6,285 bases of DNA. It comes from Kiritimatiellia bacterium (GTDB taxonomy: Bacteria > Verrucomicrobiota > Kiritimatiellia > RFP12 > UBA1067). This document shows positions 1-4,694 of the stretch, in pieces; the first letter of the stretch is position 1; the number at the start of each line of letters is the position of its first letter. The notes under the pieces were generated by a model. The model saw only the letters and a list, made by a program, of their open reading frames with translations. It was not told the origin of the DNA and made no database searches. Made by a program: the position numbers and the translations under genes. The stretch lies in the NCBI GenBank assembly GCA_024405335.1, contig JAKSOX010000119.1, positions 1-6,285 on the forward strand. Direction: 5' to 3'.

Positions 1-101
1 CGGCGTTCATGTCCATCCAGGACCGCCTGAAACTCATTCCCTACGAAGCGGCCGTCGGCCTCGCCGCGACGGCCGCATCCGTGCTGGTGTACGCGGCGTA
101 G
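1..101 (+). CDS. C-terminal end of an unidentified membrane protein (5' partial)
   Basis: An open frame enters from the left edge (first full codon at base 3) and stops at TAG 99-101, giving 32 residues. They contain a charged stretch (QDRLKLIPYE) followed by a run of small and hydrophobic residues (AAVGLAATAASVLVYAA) ending at the C-terminus. This is what the last transmembrane helix of an inner-membrane protein looks like. The family cannot be named from so short a piece. Codon use is GC-rich at third positions, like the other genes here. It is convergent with the following minus-strand gene, with 29 bases between the two stop codons. Confidence 0.6.
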   Translation, partial: AFMSIQDRLKLIPYEAAVGLAATAASVLVYAA

Positions 102-122
102 GCGGAAACGCAGGACGCCGTG
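92..122. terminator. Possible hairpin between convergent genes
   Basis: Bases 92-99 (CGCGGCGT) pair with 115-122 (ACGCCGTG) as an 8-bp stem with one G-T wobble. Inside it, GCG-GAAA-CGC (102-111) can form a 3-bp stem capped by a GNRA tetraloop. It spans the stop codon of the upstream gene and lies just beyond the stop of the minus-strand gene, a plausible place for a shared terminator. There is no T-run on either side, so it is not a canonical intrinsic terminator, and GC-rich sequence makes chance stems common. Confidence 0.2.
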
Positions 123-130
123 CGCCGGAT

Positions 131-529
131 TCAACCGTGGCAGCGGCCGTGGCAATGGCCGCAGCCGCCGCCGCAACCGCCCTCGCCGGGGCGGTGCCCG
201 CAGTTGGCGGAGCCGGACGCGACGAGCGTGCCGGCGAGCAGTTTCGCGATGGCGTCGTCGGCCGGACCTTCCACGCCGGCGAGCAACGCGATGCCGGCCG
301 CCGTCAGCGCGCCTTGCGCTCCGGGACCGACGTTGCCGCAAACGACGGCGGCGACGCCGCGTTGCACGAGCCACAGTCCCAGCTCTTCGTGGCCGACGCC
401 GCCGACGTCTTCGATTCGCGTGGCGACGACTTCGCCGTTTTCGATCGTGTAGATTTTGAATTGCCCGGCTTTTCCGAAGTGCTGGAATATCCGGCCGTTT
501 TCGTGGGGAATGGCAATGGTTGCGTTCAT
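131..529 (-). CDS. NifX/NafY-like dinitrogenase iron-molybdenum cofactor family protein with Cys/His-rich tail
   Basis: The 132-residue protein matches the Nitro_FeMo-Co fold family (NifX, NafY, C-terminal part of NifB). It begins with a short beta strand (ATIAIP), then the family hallmark HFGKAGQF at about 17-24, then IYTIENGEVV. Further on are GHEELGLWLVQRGVAAVV and CGNVGPGAQGALTAAGI, typical of the second half of the fold. Relatives outside nitrogen fixation are small cytoplasmic proteins thought to bind metal clusters. The last 23 residues are a Gly-rich tail with 5 Cys and 4 His (CGH, CGHCHGRCHG), which suggests metal binding. I chose ATG at 529: an upstream in-frame ATG (538) lies inside the -10 element, and 595 lies upstream of the promoter. 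No Shine-Dalgarno sequence precedes it. No nif genes are visible, so a role in nitrogen fixation is not supported. Confidence 0.88.
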   Translation of the reverse strand: MNATIAIPHENGRIFQHFGKAGQFKIYTIENGEVVATRIEDVGGVGHEELGLWLVQRGVAAVVCGNVGPGAQGALTAAGIALLAGVEGPADDAIAKLLAGTLVASGSANCGHRPGEGGCGGGCGHCHGRCHG

Positions 530-536
530 GTCGAGC

Positions 537-565
537 ATTATACCACGACATGCCACAAACGTGAA
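537..565 (-). promoter_or_regulatory. Promoter of the NifX-like gene (minus strand)
   Basis: On the minus strand, TGG-TATAAT (complement of 537-545) is a perfect -10 hexamer with a TGn extension. TTCACG (complement of 560-565) sits 17 bases upstream and matches the -35 consensus at four of six positions. Only 7 bases (GCTCGAC) separate the -10 from ATG 529, so transcription should begin at or next to the A of the start codon. The message would be leaderless, which fits the lack of a ribosome binding site. Confidence 0.7.
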
Positions 566-592
566 CGCACGCGCGCGAAAACGTGGTATAAT
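562..592 (+). promoter_or_regulatory. Promoter of the redox protein/ton/nadK/rnc operon
   Basis: TGG-TATAAT at 584-592 is a consensus -10 with a TGn extension. The -35 is poor: TGAACG (562-567) at a 19-base spacing is the best I see, so the extended -10 probably carries most of the recognition. The ATG at 601 follows the -10 by 8 bases (CATCGGCC), placing the expected start of transcription on or within a base or two of the start codon. The presumed -35 overlaps that of the minus-strand promoter. Confidence 0.65.
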
Positions 593-600
593 CATCGGCC

Positions 601-1032
601 ATGGACAGGCAAAACAAAGCGGAAGAACTTTTCATGAGCGGCATGTGCTGCTCGCAGGCGGCGTTCGGCGCGTTCGCCGGGGAATTCGGAGTGGACGCCG
701 AACTCGCGGCCAAAGTGAGCGCCGGGCTCGGCGGCGGCGTCGGGCGCATGCGCGAAACGTGCGGTGCGGTGACGGGCGTCACGCTCGCGCTGGGGATGAA
801 ATACGGGCCGGACAAAGCGGCGACGTATCCGCACGTGCAGGCGGTGTGCGAGAAATTCAAGGCCGCGTGCGGTTCGATCGTGTGCCGCGAACTGCTGGCG
901 GGCCCCGATCCGCACGCGACGGCGGGCGGCGCGCCGGAAACGCGCACGGCGGAATACTACAAGAAGCGCCCGTGCGTCGAGCTCGTGAAACTGGCGGTGA
1001 AACTGTGCGAGGAGGAAATGGCAAATGGTTGA
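601..1032 (+). CDS. C_GCAxxG_C_C family probable redox protein
   Basis: The 143-residue cytoplasmic protein shows the signature of the C_GCAxxG_C_C family. It has CCSQAAFGAF at 16-25 and the glycine-rich GLGGGVGRM at 42-50. The core motif CGAVTG follows at 54-59, then C95 in CGSIVCREL and C125 in RPCVELV. Further cysteines are at 83, 90 and 136. The family is common in anaerobes and is presumed to be redox-active or metal-binding; no reaction is established. The length is normal. The ATG at 601 follows a TATAAT box by 8 bases with no Shine-Dalgarno sequence, so it is probably translated from a leaderless message. It is the first gene of the operon and overlaps exbB by 8 bases. Divergent pairing with the NifX-like gene suggests a shared metal or redox theme, which is inference. 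Confidence 0.88.
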   Translation: MDRQNKAEELFMSGMCCSQAAFGAFAGEFGVDAELAAKVSAGLGGGVGRMRETCGAVTGVTLALGMKYGPDKAATYPHVQAVCEKFKAACGSIVCRELLAGPDPHATAGGAPETRTAEYYKKRPCVELVKLAVKLCEEEMANG

Positions 1033-1735
1033 GTTTTTCGCGGATTCGCTCGTTCAGGGTTTCCTGATTTCGAGTTTCATGGGCAAACTCATCGTGGTCG
1101 TGCAGATCGCGGCGAGTCTGGTCATGCTGGGGCAGGTGTTCGGCAAATGGTCCAAACTCTCGCGGATGAGCAGTCTCACGCGCCGCATCAGCCGCGACGT
1201 GATGTCCGGGCAGGACGTGCTCGAATACTATCTCGCGCGGCACCCGAACCACCATTCGCCCGTGGAGAACATCTACGTCGGCGCCTGCGAACGCCTGCTC
1301 AAACTGCTCACGCCGGACACGCGGTCGGCGCTGGCGGCGCGCGCCGGCGAGGCCGTGCTCACGCGCCATGAAGTGGAACTGGTGCGCGCGTTGAGCGAGC
1401 ATCTGCTCGACGAAGAGGAGATCAAGATCGAGCGCGGCATGGGCGTGATCGCCACCATCGTGGCGCTGGCGCCGATGCTCGGCCTGCTGGGCACGGTGTG
1501 GGGCGTGCTGGACGCGTTCGCGGACATCGGCAGCGCGGGTTCCGCGAACATCGCCACGATGGCGCCCGCGATTTCGTCCGCGCTCGTGACGACGGTGGTG
1601 GGGCTGCTGGTGGCCATTCCCGGCGTGATGTGCCATGCGCGTTTGTCGGCTTCCGTTCGCGACCTCACGGCCGACGTCGAGGGCTTCACCGACGATTTGA
1701 CGGGCCGCATCGCGTTGGAGTTCCAGGGCAAATGA
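1025..1735 (+). CDS. exbB: ExbB/TolQ/MotA-family proton channel subunit
   Basis: The 236-residue inner-membrane protein has the ExbB/TolQ layout. A first transmembrane helix lies at about 19-39 (LIVVVQIAASLVMLG). A long cytoplasmic segment follows, then two helices in the conserved MotA_TolQ_ExbB block at about 140-206. Visible hallmarks are GMGVIATIVALAPMLGLLGT (138-157) followed by VWGVLDAF, with the channel-lining Thr in GLLGTVWG (T157), and SSALVTTVVGLLVAIPG (184-200) with T189/T190. With ExbD it forms the proton-driven motor that energises TonB- or TolA-type proteins. A strong Shine-Dalgarno GAGGAGG (1009-1015) lies 9 bases before the ATG, inside the preceding gene. Its stop overlaps a 14-codon ORF by ATGA. 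TolQ is the alternative; no tolB or pal follows, which favours a Ton-type role. Confidence 0.93.
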   Translation: MVEFFADSLVQGFLISSFMGKLIVVVQIAASLVMLGQVFGKWSKLSRMSSLTRRISRDVMSGQDVLEYYLARHPNHHSPVENIYVGACERLLKLLTPDTRSALAARAGEAVLTRHEVELVRALSEHLLDEEEIKIERGMGVIATIVALAPMLGLLGTVWGVLDAFADIGSAGSANIATMAPAISSALVTTVVGLLVAIPGVMCHARLSASVRDLTADVEGFTDDLTGRIALEFQGK

Positions 1736-1776
1736 GCATGCGCGGATCGGCGCGGAAACACGGAGCGGCGAGATGA
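1732..1776 (+). other. 14-codon ORF linking exbB and exbD
   Basis: ATG at 1732 overlaps the exbB stop as ATGA. The frame reads MSMRGSARKHGAAR and stops at TGA 1774-1776, which overlaps the exbD start as ATGA. It therefore bridges the only real gap (37 bases) between the two genes. The basic peptide resembles an ExbD N-terminus, but it is in a different frame from exbD. It may couple translation of exbD to exbB, be a relic of an older exbD start, or be chance. No evidence shows that the peptide itself is functional. Confidence 0.3.
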
Positions 1777-2180
1777 GCAGACGCAGGGGAAGACGCGGCG
1801 AGCGGACCAAAGCGGCGATCGACATGACGAGCATGATCGACCTCACCTTCCTGCTGTTGGTGACGTTCATGCTCACGCTGCCGAAACTGGAGCAGGGCGT
1901 TTCCATTCTGCTGCCGCAGGCGAAAACGGACGCGCTGCCGAGCAAGAACAACAAGGCGAACACGATCACCATTTCCCAGACGGCGACGTATTTCAACAAC
2001 CAGCCGGTGACGGACGAAACGCTGGAAAAGATCCTGCTGGAAAAAGTCGCGGAAGACCCCGAAGTGCCGGTGCTGGTGCGCGGCGACGAGCGTCTCAGCT
2101 ACGGCACGGTGATGGGCGTCGTGAAGATCGTGTACAAGTGCAAAGTGCGGCGCATGGCGTTGGTGACCGTGGACAAGTAG
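1773..2180 (+). CDS. exbD: ExbD/TolR-family motor subunit
   Basis: The 135-residue protein has a basic cytoplasmic N-terminus (MSRRRGRRGERTK) and one transmembrane helix at about 22-38. A periplasmic domain of normal ExbD/TolR size follows. The family motif is clear: IDMTSMIDLTFLLLVTFML at 16-34. D23 sits where ExbD and TolR carry the essential proton-conducting aspartate. The periplasmic part ends with the typical VLVRGDERLSYGTVMGVVKIV segment. It partners with ExbB in the inner membrane. GGAG (1762-1765) lies 7 bases before the ATG and supports this start. The gene ends 6 bases before the TonB-like gene. TolR is the alternative name. Confidence 0.93.
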   Translation: MSRRRGRRGERTKAAIDMTSMIDLTFLLLVTFMLTLPKLEQGVSILLPQAKTDALPSKNNKANTITISQTATYFNNQPVTDETLEKILLEKVAEDPEVPVLVRGDERLSYGTVMGVVKIVYKCKVRRMALVTVDK

Positions 2181-2186
2181 CGGGCG

Positions 2187-3062
2187 ATGTACTACCACGA
2201 ACAGGAAAAACCGGAAGGCGACGTGCGCGAAATCAATTTCCGCACGATGGGTTTTTCGCTTCTCTGCCACGCGGCGCTGGGACTCGTGTTCTTGTCGTTT
2301 TCGTTCGTGATCTCCTGGTTGCATCCGCATGAGACGATCATTCCCATCGACATGACGGTGGTGCCGCCCTGGGCCGAACAGGATCCGGACGATCCGAATC
2401 CCGATCCCAATCCTCCGCCCAAGGAACTCCCGAAGCCCGTCGAGAAGGCGCCGCCCGCCCCCGATCCGATTCCGAAGGCCGAGGAAAAGGTCGACGCCCT
2501 CGAAAAGATCCCCGAGAAGCCGAAGCCCAAGGAAAAGAAATTCACCAAGGCGAAGCTCGAAGAGCAGAAGAAACCGGAAAAGCCCAAGGAAAAGAAATTC
2601 ACCAAGGCGAAACTCGAAGAGCAGCCGAAATCCGCGGCCCAGAAGACGCGCAAGGCCGACGCGCCCGACAATCTGCCGCCCGGCAAAGGCACGAGCCGCG
2701 ACAAGCCGTTGTCGGCGAAGGACTACGAAAAGGCGCTGGCGGCCGGCGCGCGCATCGGCGCGAAGAACGAATTGCCGACCAGCGAGGAACAGCGTTGCTT
2801 TTCAATCATCAAGCGCACGTTCCGCGAAAATTGGACGGGGTTCACGTGGCATGACGGCCTGAAACCCGTTGTCCTGCTCGTGCGTTTCGGTCCAGGCGGC
2901 CGTTTGGCGGCGTATTCCATCAGCGTTTCTTCGGGCGACAAGGCCGTCGACCAATCCGTGTTGGCGGCGGCGAGACGCGTGGGAACCGTGCAGGGGTTGT
3001 CCTCGGCGTTTCTGGAAAAGCACGCCGAAATCCGCGTGGAAATGAACCCCATCAAGGATTGA
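2187..3062 (+). CDS. TonB/TolA-like energy transducer
   Basis: The 291-residue protein has a short cytoplasmic N-terminus and one transmembrane anchor at about 21-45. A Pro/Glu/Lys-rich periplasmic spacer covers about 58-150, and a C-terminal TonB_C/TolA-type domain about 199-291. The anchor carries S24, H28 and S39 at the spacing of the SHLS motif known from TonB and TolA (S16, H20, L27, S31 in E. coli TonB), with F35 replacing the Leu. The C-terminal domain contains KPVVLLVRFGPGGRLAAY followed by SISVSSGD and VDQSVLAAA, the usual form in transducers of this class. It should transmit ExbB-ExbD motion to outer-membrane receptors or the envelope. A near-exact 45-base repeat lies in the spacer. 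No good Shine-Dalgarno precedes the ATG, so translation is probably coupled to exbD. TonB or TolA cannot be decided from sequence alone. Confidence 0.87.
   Translation: MYYHEQEKPEGDVREINFRTMGFSLLCHAALGLVFLSFSFVISWLHPHETIIPIDMTVVPPWAEQDPDDPNPDPNPPPKELPKPVEKAPPAPDPIPKAEEKVDALEKIPEKPKPKEKKFTKAKLEEQKKPEKPKEKKFTKAKLEEQPKSAAQKTRKADAPDNLPPGKGTSRDKPLSAKDYEKALAAGARIGAKNELPTSEEQRCFSIIKRTFRENWTGFTWHDGLKPVVLLVRFGPGGRLAAYSISVSSGDKAVDQSVLAAARRVGTVQGLSSAFLEKHAEIRVEMNPIKD
2523..2624 (+). repeat. Two-copy 45-base direct repeat in the TonB spacer
   Basis: Bases 2523-2567 and 2580-2624 differ at a single position (G or A, synonymous Lys codon), with a period of 57 bases or 19 codons. Each encodes KPKEKKFTKAKLEEQ, residues 113-127 and 132-146. 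The in-frame duplication lengthens the periplasm-spanning rod. Near identity at the DNA level points to recent slippage or recombination. Confidence 0.9.
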
Positions 3063-3063
3063 C

Positions 3064-3849
3064 GTGAAGGTCGACGGCATAGCTTTTTTCGAAAACTCCG
3101 CGAAACCGGCGGCGGCCGACGCGCGTGCGCGGCTCGCGGCGGCGGCGGCGAACTGCGGACTCGAGGTCGTGCCGGAAAATCCGGACGCCGTGGTGGTTCT
3201 CGGCGGCGACGGCACGATGCTGGCGGCGGTGCACCGTTTCCCGAACGTGCCGCTTTTGGGGTTCAACCTTGGATCTCTCGGTTTCCTTTCCGCCGTGGAA
3301 GCGCCGCAGTTCGAGGACGCGCTCAAGGCGCTGGCGGCGGGCCGCTTCGCGTTGTCGCGCCGCACGGCGCTGGAAGTGCGCGGAGTGCTCGCGCTCAACG
3401 AAGTGGTCGTGTCGCGCGGCGTGAGCGGCCACGTGGCGACGCTGGATCTGGAAGTGGACGGCAAGCCGGCCACGCGGTTTTCTGCGGACGGACTGGTGGT
3501 GGCCACGCCCACGGGCTCGACGGCGTATTCGCTGTCGGCCGGCGGACCCATTCTGATGCCGGAATCTGAAAGCTTCGCGCTTACGCCGATTTGTCCGCAC
3601 GCGCTTTCTTCGCGTCCGCTCGTGGTGCGCGACACGGCGCGCGTCGTGGTGCGCGCGCGCGGACGCAACGGCGCGGACGCGCCGCTCTCGGTGTTCGCGG
3701 ACGGCGCGCCGGTCGGCGCGTTGGCGGCCGGCGAGTCCGTCGAAATCGCCAAGTCGTCCGTCACGGTGCCGCTGGTGGAACTGGAGGGCTACAATCCGTA
3801 CAAGGTGCTGGCGCGCAAGCTCGGCTGGAGCGGGAGTTCGGTGAAATGA
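3064..3849 (+). CDS. nadK: NAD kinase
   Basis: The 261-residue enzyme phosphorylates NAD to NADP in the cytoplasm using ATP or polyphosphate. Motifs appear in the family order: GGDGT at 47-51, FNLGSLGFLS at 67-76, the NE motif N112-E113 in LALNEVVVSRG, and ADGLVVATPTGSTAYSLSAG at 141-160. A C-terminal all-beta region follows with PLVV and FADGAPVG. The protein is shorter than the E. coli enzyme (292 residues) because the N-terminal subdomain is reduced to about 45 residues. The start is GTG at 3064, one base after the upstream stop, with AAGGA (3054-3058) 5 bases before it. The first residues, VDGIAFF, fit the opening beta strand. It overlaps rnc by ATGA, so the two are translationally coupled. 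Confidence 0.95.
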   Translation: MKVDGIAFFENSAKPAAADARARLAAAAANCGLEVVPENPDAVVVLGGDGTMLAAVHRFPNVPLLGFNLGSLGFLSAVEAPQFEDALKALAAGRFALSRRTALEVRGVLALNEVVVSRGVSGHVATLDLEVDGKPATRFSADGLVVATPTGSTAYSLSAGGPILMPESESFALTPICPHALSSRPLVVRDTARVVVRARGRNGADAPLSVFADGAPVGALAAGESVEIAKSSVTVPLVELEGYNPYKVLARKLGWSGSSVK

Positions 3850-4577
3850 CGGAACTGGAGACGAAGCTCGGATACGCGTTCAAGGACGCATCGCTGCTGG
3901 AGACGGCGCTCACCACGCCGGCGTGCCGCATGGACCGCTCGGACGTCGAGGACAACCAGCGGCTGGAATTCCTGGGCGACGCCGTGTTCGGCCTGTTGAG
4001 CGCGGACGCCGTGTTCGCCGCCTATCCCTGGGAGCGCGAGGGGACGCTCACCGTGCGGCGCACGCATCTCGTTTCCGGCGCGGCGCTGGCGGAAGCTGCC
4101 GAACGGATCGGCCTGCGCGACCACCTCAAACGGAACGCCGGCGCGGCTCCGCTCGCGCCCCGCGCGAAGGCGTTGGCTGACGCGATGGAGGCGGTGATGG
4201 GCGCGACGTGGCTCGACGGCGGTCTTGACGCGGCGCGGAAGGTCTTCGGGAAACTCGATTTGCCGATCGACGAAAAACTCAACGAATGGAGCGAAAACCC
4301 CAAGGGGCACTTGCAGGTGCTGGCGCAGGCGCGCCATCCGCCGCGCAAGCCCGAGTACGTCGTGGACAAATCGGAGGGGCCGTCGCACGCGCCGACGGTG
4401 ACGGTGACCGTTTCCGTCGCGGGATTCGGTTCGGCGACGGCCACGGCGGGATCGCAACGCGCGGCGGAAGTCGCGGCGGCGGCGTCTTTGCTCGAAAAAC
4501 TCGAGGCGCGATCGGATCTGAAAATTCCAGGCGATCAGATAGCAGACGGCCAGCAAGGCGGGCCGTTTGCATTTTGA
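3846..4577 (+). CDS. rnc: Ribonuclease III
   Basis: The 243-residue double-stranded-RNA endonuclease processes rRNA precursors and other structured RNAs. The signature NQRLEFLGDAVFG occupies 37-49, and ALADAMEAVMGATWLDGG 109-126. The four metal-binding acidic residues are present as E41, D45, D112 and E115, and E65 is also kept. A double-stranded-RNA-binding domain covers about 151-220: NPKGHLQVLAQ, then PEYVV, EGPSHAPTVTVTV and a late AGSQRAAEVAAA helix. In that helix the common KK pair is replaced by QR. About 23 residues follow the domain (ARSDLKIPGDQIADGQQGG and onward), coded by DNA that can form a hairpin. The ATG at 3846 overlaps the nadK stop (ATGA) and has GGGAG (3832-3836) 9 bases upstream. 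An in-frame start upstream would lie deep within nadK and is not needed. Confidence 0.95.
   Translation: MTELETKLGYAFKDASLLETALTTPACRMDRSDVEDNQRLEFLGDAVFGLLSADAVFAAYPWEREGTLTVRRTHLVSGAALAEAAERIGLRDHLKRNAGAAPLAPRAKALADAMEAVMGATWLDGGLDAARKVFGKLDLPIDEKLNEWSENPKGHLQVLAQARHPPRKPEYVVDKSEGPSHAPTVTVTVSVAGFGSATATAGSQRAAEVAAAASLLEKLEARSDLKIPGDQIADGQQGGPFAF
4542..4575 (+). terminator. Hairpin overlapping the end of rnc, possible terminator
   Basis: GCAGACGGCC (4542-4551) pairs with GGCCGTTTGC (4561-4570) as a 10-bp stem with one G-U wobble and a 9-base loop, followed directly by ATTTT (4571-4575). This looks like a weak intrinsic terminator, with a GC-rich stem and a short U-run. It lies within the last codons of rnc, and the TGA stop uses the final T of the run. 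Confidence 0.4.
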
Positions 4578-4694
4578 AGCGAAGAGCATGTTCTGTAACC
4601 TTGCGACGGTTGGTTCGGGCAAGTGGCAGCCGCGGTTGGATCCATACTTTTTCTTGCTTGGCGCGTGGAAAGGTGGTACACTCTCTCCCATCGC
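4578..4694. other. 117-base intergenic spacer
   Basis: The spacer separates rnc from the LamG gene. It holds a downstream promoter near its right end. A weak second terminator candidate lies just before that: an imperfect stem around CAGC-CGCG-GTTG, flanked by AAGTGG and CCATACTT, leads into T5 at 4648-4652. CGGTTGG occurs twice (4607 and 4633), probably by chance. I see no tRNA, riboswitch or small ORF. Confidence 0.6.
4654..4682 (+). promoter_or_regulatory. Promoter of the LamG-domain gene
   Basis: TTGCTT (4654-4659) and TACACT (4677-4682) are separated by exactly 17 bases, and the -10 has a TGG extension (4674-4676). The ATG at 4695 is 12 bases past the -10, so the leader should be only about 5 bases. 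It has the same TGGTAYAMT form as the two promoters at 537-592. An AAAGGTGG-like stretch (4669-4676) is too far upstream to act as a ribosome binding site for this ATG. Confidence 0.65.

Larger units (their letters stand above)
537..592. repeat. Perfect 11-bp inverted repeat formed by two divergent -10 elements
   Basis: ATTATACCACG at 537-547 is the exact reverse complement of CGTGGTATAAT at 582-592, with 34 bases between the arms. Each arm contains the extended -10 of one of the two divergent genes. The repeat may simply reflect two copies of the preferred promoter element, or it may also be a site for a shared regulator. Confidence 0.75.

Noticed and set aside
530..595. Longer N-terminus for the NifX-like protein starting at 595 or 538
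   Set aside because: 595 lies upstream of the promoter and within the divergent promoter region, 538 falls inside the TATAAT box, and family homology begins only at the ATG at 529.
137..637. Plus-strand open frames opposite the NifX-like gene
   Set aside because: The minus-strand frame has clear family motifs and a promoter. The plus frames are low-complexity Ala/Arg/Pro sequences.
857..1999. 380-codon minus-strand open frame across exbB
   Set aside because: It is antisense to three confident genes and its sequence is dominated by Arg, His and Ala, typical of complementary GC-rich codons.
2802..3764. 320-codon open frame on the minus strand opposite nadK and the tonB end
   Set aside because: It lies opposite well-supported genes on the plus strand, and its Ser/Thr/Arg/Pro-rich composition is that of a GC-rich shadow frame with no recognisable domain.
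4578..4694. Possible tRNA, riboswitch or CRISPR-like repeat in the spacer
   Set aside because: No cloverleaf or conserved aptamer core was found; the CGGTTGG pair is short and unsupported by structure.
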